Counted from the first letter of the stretch, positions 32,613 to 44,838 are shown. The stretch: 64,000 bases of DNA from Symsagittifera roscoffensis (GCF_963678635.1 NC_087070.1:21249461-21313460), one strand, 5' to 3'. Program-made: numbers and translations. Notes: a model not told the origin generated them from the letters alone.

Positions 32613-32989
32613 CAGACAATTCGGCCGAAGACAATTCAGCCGATTTGAAAATCAGACAATTCAGCCAAAACTATGCAGACAATTCAGCCAGAGACAATTC
32701 AGCCAATAAAAGTGACCGCCGCAGTCGCGCCAACGTGTTGAGACCTTGCCAACAGAGGGTAAGACTCTATACGAAATTTAGAGCCGGTTATCGCCGCGAA
32801 GCGGCGACGCGCGTGTAGCGTGCCTACCTGCCACCTTAAACCGAGAAATAACTTCAATTCCGATTTTTTTCTTTCAAATCTAGCGTTATGTAAAACTGGC
32901 TGAATTGTCTCAGGCTGAATTGTCTGTATCTTTTTGGCTGAATTGTCTGAATTTCAAATTGGTTGAATTGCCTTTAGCCGAATTGTCTG
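32613..32989. mobile_element. Miniature element with five plus five iterated 13-mers
   Basis: The word AGACAATTCAGCC (first copy CGGCC variant) occurs at 32614, 32629, 32654, 32677 and 32692. Its inverse GGCTGAATTGTCT occurs at 32898, 32913, 32936, degenerate near 32961, and 32976 (GCCG variant). Thus both halves end with the CGGCC form, as expected for true inverted ends. The core is GC-rich, with a perfect TCGCCGC-gaa-GCGGCGA hairpin at 32791-32807. Iterated subterminal motifs usually bind a transposase. No coding sequence and no clear target duplication. Confidence 0.65.
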
Positions 32990-33114
32990 TGCGCCGTGGA
33001 GAATGTACAGAATGTTTCGACCGCAAAAATTTTTGTCAAAATTGTAAAATTGGTAACAAATTGGCATACAACAAAAAAGCAAAATTTAAAACTGAAAGTC
33101 TTTGGTTCAAAAAA

Positions 33115-33255
33115 AAACTTCCAAGACGCCCCTTCCTCAGGAATTCGACCCCTGCCAACCCAAAGGGTCTCCCTTTGTACTATTGTGAGATATCCATATT
33201 TGGCGACCGACCTAAAAATTTTCTAACGGCGCCTTAGGCGCCAATATATACTCAT
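33115..33255 (-). mobile_element. hAT-like MITE fragment, inverted
   Basis: Contains the inverse of the family's right half: GACGCCCCTTCCTCAGG, TTCGACCCCTGCC, CAAAGGGTCTCCCTTTGTAC, GGCGCC...GGCGCC, TATATACT. Confidence 0.6.
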
Positions 33256-33609
33256 TAGTGTATATCTTAAAAATTAATCATAGAAAAAATAATTCTTCGA
33301 CATAGGGCAGGTTGGCTTTGATCAAGCTCGCTATATTTTTTGATCAAATTGATTGTACCGCATCAATTTTTCAAGAAAAACTATTGAACATTTTTGATTG
33401 CTTTTGATTGACACGTACTAGATAATCATTTATTGTGACAAAGTTAGACTACCCATAATGGATTTTAAGGCCAAAACAGTCGATTGTTTTTGAAAAACAA
33501 AAATCTACTATAGCTCATAACAATCGGCTATAATTTTTTTTTATTCAGTATAATAGATTATGTTTTATTAAAAAAATTTCATGAAAGATGTTAAACACTT
33601 TCGAACCAA

Positions 33610-33772
33610 CTTTTGTTCGACGCCCGCCCCTAATTACTACCCCTCACCAGTTACTCCACCAGGTCTCCCCGACAATCTATCTCCCCTAATTTCAACCCCC
33701 TTCCCACCAGGTCCCCCACAATATCTCTCCCGCCTGGTCCGCAGCATCCCTTCCGCCTGGTTTTCCATAAAT
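33610..33772 (+). repeat. C-rich patch with imperfect repeats
   Basis: Strongly C/T-biased on the plus strand in an AT-rich setting, with CACCAGGTCTCCCC / CACCAGGTCCCCC / CGCCTGGT repeated. The frame through it is proline-rich but short. Confidence 0.5.
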
Positions 33773-34787
33773 TAAAATGGAATACATTTTTTTCTACAAA
33801 ATTTTGAAAAAAGCCGAGTATAATCGATTTTTATTGAATAAAAATCCAATACATAGCTTTGAAGAACAGTATTGTTATAATCAATTTTAAATCAATTATA
33901 ATCAATGTTTTCGAGTTGTTGAGAGAACGACAAAAAAATCCAATGTAATGGATTATTTTCCATGAGTTTTCAGCGCGGTTGCGTTTGATCAAGTTGGACA
34001 CCTGTTTTCACTTCGTTCATCATATTTTTCATCTACCATTTTCCAATGTGAACAAGTAGACCTTTTCTACGTAAATTTTGGCGGTTTGTTTGACTTATGT
34101 TTCCACTATGCTCTAGGTATAATTCTGATTTAAATTATCTGAACAAAACCCATTCAACTCGAAATTCAATCCGCGTTTTTCTCAAATTAGATAGACTTCA
34201 AACAAAAAATGTGGAGACAAAACTTGCTTGTTACTTTAGCAGAATTAAAAAAGGGTAGTTTGTTTTGCATCATTTGAACCTAAAATTTCACAACAAAAAT
34301 GCCGAAACTACTTTACGCCGAAACTACTGAGTCAATTAATGACAAAAAACCATATTAAAGTGAACTTTTTTGTTGGGCTACGTACTTTTGTCAGTAGTTG
34401 ACTCGGTAGTTTTAAGGTAATTCCTGAGTGACTAAAAAAGCTTAGAATGATCCATTTTGGGTTTTTTGGGCACGAATTTTGCAAAACAAATTGCACTTTA
34501 TTAATTCGAGGTCTGTGTCAACCAAGCTCGTGGTATGGGTCGATCACAATTGATTACAATTGAACCATGGGCTTGACTCGATTCGGTGTCTAGTCTTCAG
34601 AGTTTTCTTCAGAGCACAATTAAATTTGAAATTTTGACTAAAGGAAACTCGAAGGACTTGAAAACTGATGCTCATATTGAGCTTCTTATCTTGATTTAGT
34701 TTTTACTTTTTTTTTCATAGAGGACTATGTAAGTTGACCTATTTTTCAAGTTTAATTTAAGGCTCCGCCCTCTGTCGGAGATGAGAG
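33773..34787. other. Non-coding stretch
   Basis: AT-rich; no gene, repeat or RNA structure was supported. Confidence 0.45.
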
Positions 34788-35160
34788 CAGGGGCGGATTT
34801 AGGGTTTTCTCGGGGAGAAGGATGTTCAATAATTTGTCGAAAAATTTGACCACCCTTTTTTTAGGTCGGCTAAAAGGTTTAAAAAAAACCAGATCAAAAA
34901 TGCCATGTTCGGACAATTTTTGGAAGATTGTTGCCAAAATTTTGCGTTTTTTGGCGTACGCTTTACCTCAAAACAGGGGATGATTTAGGGGTGGGGGGGG
35001 GGGGGTGGCGACGCCCCTTCTCAGGGATTCGACCCCCTGCCGACCCAAAGGGTCCCCCTTTGTACTATTTTGCGATTTCCATATATGGTGGCGGACCCTA
35101 AAATTTTCCAAAGGCGCCTTCGACGCCAATTCATACTAATTTTGAGGGGGTAAAAACTTT
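34788..35160. mobile_element. Compound of two hAT-like MITE pieces in opposite orientation
   Basis: A plus-oriented piece starts CAGGGGCGGATTTAGG at 34788. At about 34974 a second terminus CAGGGGATGATTTAGG starts, followed by the family's right half in inverted order (TTCGACCCCCTGCC, CAAAGGGTCCCCCTTTG, AGGCGCC, GACGCC). It looks like insertion of one copy into another or a rearranged copy. Confidence 0.55.
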
Positions 35161-35289
35161 CCAAAATTTCTGCCTTTTTAGAGATGGTCGACAGAAAATT
35201 GATGATATAAAATAATAACATATCGGGGACCTTTTGGATTGTTAGGGGGTCCATTTACTGAGGCAAAAGGCGGCTGAACTCCTACCTCC

Positions 35290-37028
35290 CCCACACCCAA
35301 AGTTCCGCCTAGTTTCCGCTGTTGTTTTCAGCGTATAACTGAGAACGGCCAGCAGAAACTATGAACTACGTTGTTGTTTTCCGCCCGATTTGGAAAGTTC
35401 AAAAAAGTTCGCCAGGGAAACAAGTGTGGTATTAAAACAAAGGTTAAAACTATTGATCGTGGTCGGATTCGAAAAGAAAAATAAAAACGTCTCAGTGACC
35501 AGAAAACTTAGTTCAATTTTTCCATTTTCAGCTAAAGGGCAACAAGTTTACACGTGGACACGATGTGCGATGAGGCCCCAATTTAATATTTAAACAATTT
35601 ATTTACGCATTACAATCTCCCCTTCTTGCAAGTATTCTCCTATTTCGGTCTCCTTGACTCAACATAAATAACAGGAAAATTAAAAAAAATTTGCTTGAAA
35701 TTTTTTGATTGTTTTTTTTTCTTATGTTGAGTTATCTTACTTGAATCATCATGGAGAGAGCATTCTGTGCTGCTTGATTTTGGTCCACATTTGTATTTAC
35801 CACAAGGATGAGAATAAGATTTATTTAAAAATTTAACTATAGGGTGTTTCAACTATAAAAATGTGGTATTTTGGATTACTATCAACAATTCAGTTATGAG
35901 CGTATAAAATAAGTTGTTAATCACCTCTACAATCGTACCGCTGACCAGTTTCTCTTAAGCTCTTTTAATCTCTCAAAATCAAATTGAACTTTATTCAAAA
36001 TGAGTAAAAAGACTCGAGGAATACCCGTGTCGACTGAGATTAAATTTATCTCATTTTTCAAGTTGAATACAGGAAAAACAATCAAGTCCGTTTATTTATT
36101 TTTCCTTAATTGCGCAAATTGTTCTCATATTGTCAATCTAAAGTTAGTTATTCAATCAAAAAATGATAATATTTATCGCCTCTAGAGCTAATGTACATCC
36201 TATTTATACTGAGTTTTTATCAAGTATTTAAAATACCTTATGGCTACAAAAGCGGATGAGCAAAAATATTAAAACTTCAAATCAATTAAGAGCTAAAAGG
36301 ATGGAAACATTGTGAAATGATAGTTTGTTCAGCAACCGGAAGCCGTGGCGCCAAAATTTCTTCAATTTTAAGTTTTGGTGTTATCTAAAACCTTTATATC
36401 CTCTCGGTAAAAAACAAGTCAAGTCGGTAAAAACAAGCAAAATAGCGGAAAAAAGAGCCCAAAATTGAAAAGTCAATATGAGCGAGGACACGGATGATAG
36501 TGGATTTGCCGATTTTGAAAAACTGATTTAATAATAGTGGATTTTGTTAAGGCCGACTGAACGAAATTGATTTTTCGGACTCCCCTCGAAAGACCCTATC
36601 CTGCCTAAATATTGCATGCAGCAGGTAAAGTTTTGAAAAATTGTGCCATAAATTAATTAGGTTTTTCGGCTGGATTTTCTTTCTCCTTACAATTCGTGAA
36701 AAACGGCATTGACAAACCACCTCCCGAAAGGCCAATGTAAATTTATTGCCCATTTAAAATGGTTAAGTGTTCCAAATCTATTTATTTAGGGGCAATAAAT
36801 TGCAAGCCCTTATGTTTGCAAATCTTTATACCCGAGTTGAATAAAAGTCCCTAAAACTTTTAAAAAATTTTTACAACGACTTACAAAATTCACTTTTAAC
36901 AAAACTATAGTCCTTGAAATATTTGTTCCCTGTTTTTAACTTTTGAATAAAAGCTACTCGACTGAGGGACAAATAGTTAAAAATTTAAAATAATTTTTAC
37001 CGATAGTTTTGAGTATGTTCGAAGCCCA
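35290..37028. other. Non-coding stretch with a degenerate MITE trace
   Basis: No gene supported. 36540-36740 weakly resembles the left half of the hAT-like family (GAACGAAATTGATTTTTCGGACTCCCC, GCAGGTAAAGTTTTGAAAAA, in part). Confidence 0.4.
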
Positions 37029-37078
37029 AAAAAACTATACATCGTCGTGTATAGTTTTTTATACATCGTCGTGTATAT
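37029..37078. repeat. Duplicated small palindrome
   Basis: ATACATCGTCGTGTATA occurs twice in tandem, separated by GTTTTTT-like sequence; each unit is TATACA-tcgtcg-TGTATA, a 6-bp stem. Confidence 0.7.
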
Positions 37079-39059
37079 ACATCTATAAATTAACATTATC
37101 TTTCGGTGCTTAAGGGTTATTTAATGCGACTTAGCTAGATATTAGGAGCATCTTGGACATTTTTAGCGAAATTAATATAACTTTTACAATAGTAAATATT
37201 CGATTAGTTTATCTATTCAAATCTATATGGCAGACATAAAGTGCGGTTAATTAAAATTCAGAAAACGAAAAGTGATTTTTATTAAAAATTTCTAATCTTT
37301 TACGACACCTTTAAGCGAGAGATAGAGCGCCAAATTTGAATTTTATCTCGAAATAACTGCCAAGTCTCAATATAAATGCTCTTAGTTAAGACAGCGAGTG
37401 TTATCTCTGTGACAAATTCGCACGCAGAGATCAATAAAAAACAAATTGCGGGCAAAAGTGTGGATTTATTGGGAACAAATTAGGGAATTATCGATTATTA
37501 TCGCTCTTCACGCCAGAAAGAGTCCAGAACGCACTGATTGCTTTTCATGCTGGCGATGACGAAAGAACAAATAGACAGTAGCCGCCAGTCAGAAATTTCA
37601 CTAGAAAACCTATAGTGATTATTCAGAAAATCAGCTCAAAAATACGAACACTCCTTTATATAAAAAGCTATCATTGATTGTGTACTATTCTTTTAGCAAG
37701 GAAACGACACGAATTAAAAATTTAGGCAATTTAAAATTTTTACGAAATGTAAATCGATAATTTTGCTAAAGTTATCCAGAAAAAAAATTGAATTTTGAGG
37801 TTGTTTTCATGGAGGTATAATAATATTTTTTATTGTTCCGAATTTCGAAGAATTTGACTTAATATTTGTGATCGGTGTGGTGGCTCTTTTTCTCCTCCCC
37901 TCTAGCTCACATATATATCAATTTTATGTTATAACGAGGGGTTTTACAAGGTTAAATAAAGAAGACTAAATATGTTTGTCATAACCTAATTAATCCACAT
38001 ACAAATTTTTGTAACAATCCGATAATGTGAACAAAATTTTACTAGTAAAAACTGGTTGGTGGGGAGAGAAAAAGAGCCATTGTGGAAAAAGAGCCAAAGA
38101 CTTCAACTTTACAGCTTGCGGTTATAGAAAAATCGTTTAAAGCTTTTGAAGTGTTAAGAAAGGATAGATGTCATATTCTAAGCTCAAAATTAATTGGATC
38201 TTTCATCTTCGACCATTTTTCGAAAACCGTTTTAGTCAGTAGTAATAGATGGCGCGCAATTTATTGTATTTTATCAAAGTTTGAGCAACAAAATAAAACT
38301 TTGCATTTCAGTTGAGCCGGGAATTTGTTCAAAAAAAATCATTTTGTACATTACACAGCGGAAAAATTAAGAAATTTTGTATGTTTTTTTTAACGATTAT
38401 TCATCTACTTTCTTCCAGTTTTTTTGTTTGCCGTTAAAAAGCTGTCAATTAATTTGTTTGAATTTGAACTGCCTTCTATTAAAAAAAAACTCACTGTCGC
38501 TTGAATAAAGTCTACATTTTTATCTCATAATAATCTACAACACTCATGTTTGCCAACGATTTTCTCCTTTATGTAAGTGAGCAATTTAAAAGTTCAACTG
38601 ATCTAGATACTTTTTGTCTACGGGTTTCTATAACTTAGTTGCAGAACAAACAATCATCTATCAAAATACAACCAATAATTTAATTTTTGATAAAACAAAC
38701 AATCAAATATTGTAGTTATTACATTTTCACAGCAATTTCATTCTTAAAATGCTGCCACAAGTTAATGATCCAAACTCGCTGATTGCAAAAGCTGCAACCC
38801 CAAAATTAAATCATAATTACTCGTTAATTCAAATCGTATTTGTTTCAGATGTGCACTGATTTATTATCTTCTCCCTCATTTAAGAAAAGTGAAAACACAT
38901 CAATCATAACAGATCTTTGTGCTATAAAAATCTATCAGTACAATCGATTACCATGTTGCCCTCAGACAGCAAAGTGGAATAAAAGTTTGCTAATAATCCT
39001 TTGATTTATCAAAATTAAAACTAATTATAATTCATTTGAAATCAATCAAAATGGAGTTT
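37079..39059. other. Non-coding stretch
   Basis: AT-rich; a short piece at about 37835-37880 resembles the left end of the GTTCCGAC element family. No gene supported. Confidence 0.4.
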
Positions 39060-39445
39060 TTTGTTCCGACTTTCGAAACAAGTTGAAAAAAGCTCTTTTT
39101 TTTTGCGTGGTGTGATTTTGTTATACAGTTATTTTTCAACTTCTTAATTAGCCAATTTTGACGGATTTTTTAAAAATTACTATCTGAAACATTTTTGTTG
39201 TCATGAGCTCAAATTGAAAAAAAATATATTTCTCCTGTGATTATTTTTGTGTAGTTATAGGGATTTGATAATTGCTTATTTGGCTAATTTGGGACAAATA
39301 ACGCTCAATTTAGAGACGTTGATAGAACACTCGTAAGCGGAAGATTAATGCGTTCAGAATTGAATTGAGGCAAAACATTTGATTGCATTATTTTGAAAAA
39401 CTGCGGCAAATGCATCCCTTTTATTTAAAATTTTTGTTGTTTGCT
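39060..39445 (+). mobile_element. GTTCCGAC element, diverged copy without right end
   Basis: Starts TTGTTCCGACTTTCGAAAC and keeps TTGTGTAGTTATAGGG, TTGGGACAA and CTCGTAAGCGGA-type blocks in family order. The GTCGGAAC end is not found. Confidence 0.45.
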
Positions 39446-40309
39446 ATTAGTTTGTTATTTTTAGTAGGCTATTAGTTTGTTATTTGTTATTTTGAACAAG
39501 CGACATCAAAAAAATCTTTTTTTTTCTCATAATAAAAAAACTGGGGTTTTGCCATCCCTTCAAATATTAGTTGATAAAATGTATTTTTTTTGCAGGTTAT
39601 AAGCACAAATAATGATGTGCTTTTCCTAAGTTGCTTTTATGGACTTTGTTTTTCTGTACTTTGGGGAAATCAAATCTTTTTTAGACTAAATATTGTCCAA
39701 AATTTTTTTCCGTAAAAACCTTATTCTCAGTTATTACTTAAGCAGCTATAAAATTTTTGAAATCAGCAAGATAATCAAAATGTATTTTTTTTCGTCAAAA
39801 ATACATACACGAAGGCCTTGTGTTTTGACGGTTTCTAAGATAGGGCTCATATTTTGCCTATTTTGATAAAATGCCTAAAATTGTACGACGTTTACTTGCT
39901 TTCATGCACCACTCGTACATCGTTGCTTTGTTTATTGTTACGAGATCCGAAGGTTTCGAGTTTTAAAGTTGGAGTTCCATGTGGTATTTTTTTTCAGATC
40001 AGTTCGGTCTTTTAATGTGCCATTTATGAACGGAACTTATTATATCAAGTGTTACATTTAATCACTTGCTGTATGTTTAGGGATATTTAAAAATTTCTAG
40101 TAAAATGCGACAATAAATGCATATATATTTTTGCTGTTAACGCGGAAATAGCAATTGAAACCGGTTCAATTTTTTTTTCAAATTGTATTGGGGCAAGGTG
40201 CGTTGTCTTATTTTTACCTTCATACACGCTAACTGCGTTACTTTGCCCATTACATAGCGCCTGAGGGGGAACTGTCCAAAAAAAATTCGAAATTAAAATT
40301 TTCACATTT
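39446..40309. other. Non-coding stretch
   Basis: No supported gene or repeat apart from a short TAGTTTGTTATTT duplication near 39460. Confidence 0.4.
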
Positions 40310-40719
40310 TTCAAAGTTTGTTTTGAAATGTATTGAAACTAAAAAAAAAGCAAAACTGCTCTTAAATCAACGCCAAGACATGAACGTTTCGACTGCCGCT
40401 CAGCATTTTCCTGAGGTAATAGTTTTTTCTTCATTAAACTTCCTCTGCTAATTTCAACGTTTGAATCGACAAAATACGATCAATCGACTGACTTTTTTTG
40501 TTCCAACCATTGAAAAAAGGCAGTAATTTTGGTTTTGATGTGTTTTTCTTTTGGTTTTTTATTTATGTTATTTCTTTCCGCTCAAAATTAGGTTCCACAA
40601 ATTGTCATTGGAACATGCTGAGTGATCTACCATTACAAACCTCTTTAAGTCATAAATTGAACAACTTCAAAAATTTTTCAAAAAAGGATCCAGGTGCCGA
40701 GATAAACGTAGAATGCAAA
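40310..40719 (+). repeat. Diverged copy 0 of the 481-bp repeat
   Basis: Aligns with the array units by ACTGCTCTTA, CGTTTGAATCGACAAAATACGATCAA-type blocks and CATTGAAAAA..GGCAGTAATTTT, with clearly more substitutions than among the four array units. The flank GTTTGTTTTGAAA before it also precedes array unit 1. Confidence 0.65.
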
Positions 40720-40960
40720 TGTGGTCGGAATGATTTGAGCTGTTTTTGAAGAAATCATTGTTTGTTTTTAATGTGGTCGAAATATTCTTAGAATATTTTG
40801 AAGAGGAGGATTAGTTTTTTTTGAAATCGGTCGGAGCATTCTGTGCTGCTTTTGGAGAAGAAAACTGCCCTCTTAATGTGGTGGGAATATTCAATTCTAC
40901 TTTCATTGAAATAAGCCGAGGTCTCATTTCTAATCTCATGCACCCTAAATGCAACACGTT
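40720..40960 (+). repeat. Minisatellite-like block between copy 0 and the array
   Basis: Loose units of about 55-60 bp of the form AATGTGGTCGGAATATTCTG..GCTGCTTTTGAAGA. The same unit recurs on the other side of the array at 43190-43440. Confidence 0.55.
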
Positions 40961-41044
40961 GATTTTTACATAAAGAGTAATGAGCTAGAAAACAGAAACT
41001 CAAAATTGTTTGGAAGTTTGTTTTGAAAAGTTTTGAAAATTAAA

Positions 41045-42969
41045 AAATTAATGACTGCTCTTATATCAAGACCAAGCCGTGAATGTTTTGTCTGCTGTTC
41101 GACTGGGCCTGAAGTCGTTTTTCGTTAGAGAAAAAGTTTTTTTAAAACAGGTAAGTTTTTTCCATAAAATTTTCTGTGATAAATTTCACGTTTGAATTGG
41201 CAAAATACGATCAATTGACTAACGTTTTTGGTCCGGCCATTGAAAATGGGCAGTAATTTTGTATTTGAGCGTTTTTTATTTTTTATTTTTTGTTTTGATT
41301 TCCACTTATTTCCACTTTGGGTACTACAAAGGATCATTGATACAAGTTGAGTGATAATATAGCTCTTTAACTCATAAATTGAACGACTTCAAAAAATTTC
41401 AAAAAAATTACTGGTGCCGAAGAAAACCGGTTTGAAAGGTTTGAGTTTCAAACAAGTCGCGCGCGATTAACGTTTGTAATTAAATAATCGGTCATTTAGG
41501 CTAGAAAAAGAATTTTGGAGCTAAAAAAATAATGACTGCTCTTATATCAAGACCAAGCCGTGAATGTTTTGTCTGCTGTTCGACTGGGCCTGAAGTCGTT
41601 TTTCGTTAGAGAAAAAGTTTTTTTAAAAACAGGTAAGTTTTTTCCATAAAATTTTCTCTGATAAATTTCACGTTTGAATTGGCAAAATACGATCAATTGA
41701 CTAACGTTTTTGGTCCGGCCATTGAAAATGGGCAGTAATTTTGTATTTGAGCGTTTTTTATTTTTTATTTTTTGTTTTGATTTCCACTTATTTCCACTTT
41801 GGGTACTACAAATGATCATTGATACAAGTTGAGTGATAATATAGCTCTTTAACTCATAAATTGAACGACTTCAAAAAATTTCAAAAAAATTACTGGTGCC
41901 GAAGAAAACCGGTTTGAAAGGTTTGAGTTTCAAACAAGTCGCGCGCGATTAACGTTTGTAATTAAATAATCGGTCATTTAGGCTAGAAAAAGAATTTTGG
42001 AGCTAAAAAAATAATGACTGCTCTTATATCAAGACCAAGCCGTGAATGTTTTGTCTGCTGTTCGACTGGGCCTGAAGTCGTTTTTCGTTAGAGAAAAAAT
42101 TTTTTTAAAACAGTTAAGTTTTTTCCATAAAATTTTCTCTGATAAATTTCACGTTTGAATTGGCAAAATACGATCAATTGACTAACGTTTTTGGTCCGGC
42201 CATTGAAAATGGGCAGTAATTTATTAATTGAGCGTTTTTTATTTTTTTATTTTTTGTTTTGATTTCCACTTATTTCCACTTTGGGTACTACAAATGATCA
42301 TTGATACAAGTCGAGTGTTAATATAGCTCTTTAACTCATAAATTGAACGACTTCAAAAATTTTCAAAAAAATTACTGGTGCCGAGGAAAACCGGTTTGAA
42401 AGGTTTGAGTTTTGAACAAGTCGCGCGCGATTAACGTTTGTAATTAAATAATCGGTCATTTAGGCTAGAAAAAGATTTTTGGAGCTAAAAAAATAATGAC
42501 TGCTCTTATATCAAGACCAGGCCGTGAATGTTTCGTCTGCTGTTCGACTGGGCCTGAAGTCGTTTTTCGTTAGAGAAAAAGTTTTTTTAAAAACAAGTAA
42601 GTTTTTTCCATAAAAGTTTCTCCGATAAATTTCACGTTTGAATTGGCAAAATACAATCAATTGACTAACTTTTTTGGTCCGGCCATTGAAAATGGGCAGT
42701 AATTTTGTAATTGAGCGTTTTTTTATTATTTTATTTTTTGTTTTGATTTCCACTTATTTCCACTTTGGGTACTACAAATGATCATTGATATAAATTGAAT
42801 GATAATATAGCTCTTTAACTCATAAATTGAACGACTTCAAAAAATTTCAAAAAACTACTGGTGCCGAGGAAAACCGGTTTGAAAGGTTTGAGTTTCGAAC
42901 AAGTCGCGCGCGATTAACCTTTGTAATTAAATAATCGGTCATTTAGGCTAGAAAAAGATTTTTGGAGCT
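41045..42969 (+). repeat. 481-bp tandem array, four units
   Basis: ATGACTGCTCTTATATCAAG marks unit starts at 41051, 41532, 42014 and 42496, spacing 481/482/482 bp. Units are nearly identical apart from scattered substitutions and A/T-run length changes. Each unit contains TCGCGCGCGATTAACGTTTG. The minus-strand frames repeated in each unit vary in length and start and look like shadows of the repeat. Confidence 0.95.
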
Positions 42970-43189
42970 ATGTTCAGCGCTAAATTAGCATTAAAAAATG
43001 TTGTAAAAGTTTTATTCACATAAATTTAAAAAATTTAGAAATGTTTAGTTGAATTTTTTTCTCAATTGTTTTGTTTGTTATTCAGTTGTTGAGTGCAGTT
43101 TTCACCAGTTATGCCCAAATCACTAGCTTTCTACGTTTTTTATAGTTATTTCAACACACCAAAAAAAAAGAAACGGCACTTCTTTGAAC

Positions 43190-43440
43190 AAGAAGAATGT
43201 TTTTATGTCGTCGGAACTTTCTGTGCTGCTTTTGAAGATAAACACTGTTTTTTTAATGTGGTTGAAAAATTCTCGGGATATTTTGAAGAAAATTTTTTTA
43301 ATGGGGTAGGAACATTTTGTGCTGTTTTTAAATTGATGTAGGCGGAACAAATCTGAGCTGCTTGTGGTCGGAACAATGATGCTGCTTGTGGTCGGTTCAG
43401 ATTGATGTGGTCGGAACAATCGGAGCTGCTTGCGTAGCAA
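43190..43440 (+). repeat. Minisatellite-like block right of the array
   Basis: Repeats GTGGTCGGAACAAT and GAGCTGCTTG several times, related to 40720-40960. Confidence 0.6.
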
Positions 43441-44006
43441 CCGGCTATCGTTGTTTTAATTTAGAGCGGCGTTTGATTTGCCTCAAATTACCGCAAATCC
43501 CACCGTAAAAAGTTAAGTCGAAAGCTTGACGTGATAAATGGTGAAATTGACCATTTTCAAATACTCACAACTACAATAAATTTGTCGAATGGAAGATAAT
43601 TTCAGATTTTTATGACCTAAGCAAGGTTCAGTGTTAGAATGTTCAATAAAAGTTTCGCCAAAATAGCCGGTTATAAAGTCAAAAAATGTCTGGGAAAACA
43701 TTACCCTGCGTGTATCATGCCAAATCTTGAGTGTCCCAACTGTTCTTTTCCATATCTCGAACAGTTTTTCACAGCAATTTGATCAATTTTTTTTCAACAA
43801 AAAAATAATTCAGAAAACTTTTACCCACACCCAGTGTAAGCTTCAAAGGGGTATATTGCCCATTAAACAACACATTCGCTGGGTCAACTAGTGTTATCAA
43901 CTAGCATCAAAATCAGTTTGGAGAAGTTACTGAGCCGATTTATATTGCCACAATTGATACATTTTATCAGGAAACTGAAATTTTCATGCGTATTTCGTTG
44001 AATAGT
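43441..44006. other. Non-coding stretch
   Basis: No gene or repeat supported. Confidence 0.4.
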
Positions 44007-44014
44007 TTTCGTAT

Positions 44015-44350
44015 CAGGGGCGGATCTAGGATTTTCTCGAGGGGGCAGATTTTATTGTTATATTGGCCAAAATTGGTGCGCCACAGGCAAATTTATGAAA
44101 AAAAATAGGCCGAAAAAGGCGTTTTTAGGCACTTTTTGGAAAATTTTGACCGAAAAATTGCGTTTTTTCGGCGCGCGCTCCCCCCTCAAAATTAGTATAT
44201 ATTGGCGCCAATGGCGCCTTTAGAAAAATTTTAAGGTTGGTCGGCCAAAACTGGATTTCTTAAAAGTACCGAAGATGGGACCCTTTGGGTCGGCAGGGGG
44301 TCGAATCCCCGAGGGGAAAGCGTCCGCCCCCCTCCCTAAATCCGCCCATG
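44015..44350 (+). mobile_element. hAT-like MITE, full-length copy with target duplication
   Basis: Starts CAGGGGCGGATCTAGG and ends CCTAAATCCGCCCATG, imperfect inverted termini, 336 bp. The flanks are TTTCGTAT (44007-44014) and TTTTGTAT (44351-44358), an 8-bp duplication with one mismatch. CAGGGG-type ends with 8-bp duplications are the hallmark of the hAT superfamily. There is no transposase. Confidence 0.8.
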
Positions 44351-44479
44351 TTTTGTATTATAAAATCTGTCAAGTATAGAAAAAATTATCAAGCTCTGAA
44401 AAAATTATGCTTCTGATAAACAAATTATAAAATAACTGGATATGAACACAATAAAATTTTCTCCTGGGTCGCTCTTAGT

Positions 44480-44838
44480 CAGTTTTTTTGTACAACACTT
44501 TTTCTGCGTATCATCACTTTTTCTGCATATCTCGTAACTGCATGCATCTCTAGTTTTGGTGGTCCAGGAGCCGTATGACCATTATTTAGAGGGAATATTT
44601 CATCAGTCATCGTGTTTCTTGTTTGAATCTTTTAAAGCTCGAGTTCGACGCTTTAGATCGGGTAACTGATATTTCTTCTTGAGTCAAAAAACTGATATTT
44701 GCAAGAATTCATACTTCAAAAAACAGAAATATTTTCACTAAATTATGATCATACGGTTCCTGGACCACCAGAACTAGAGATGCTTCCTGTTACGAGACAT
44801 AGAAAGAGTGATGATGGGACGATGTACACAAAAAGTTG
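44480..44838. mobile_element. Inverted-repeat element with about 105-bp arms
   Basis: The left arm 44480-44590 contains CATCTCTAGTTTTGGTGGTCCAGGAGCC in part and the right arm 44739-44838 contains its inverse (GGTTCCTGGACCACCAGAAC). The spacer is about 148 bp. No coding sequence. Confidence 0.7.

Noticed and set aside
38082-38315. 77-codon plus frame
   Set aside because: No motif, AT-rich context, and a frame of this length is expected by chance.
41125-42753. Minus-strand frames of 70-90 codons repeated in each 481-bp unit
   Set aside because: They recur only because the DNA repeats; starts and ends differ between units through indels in A/T runs, with no sign of coding constraint.
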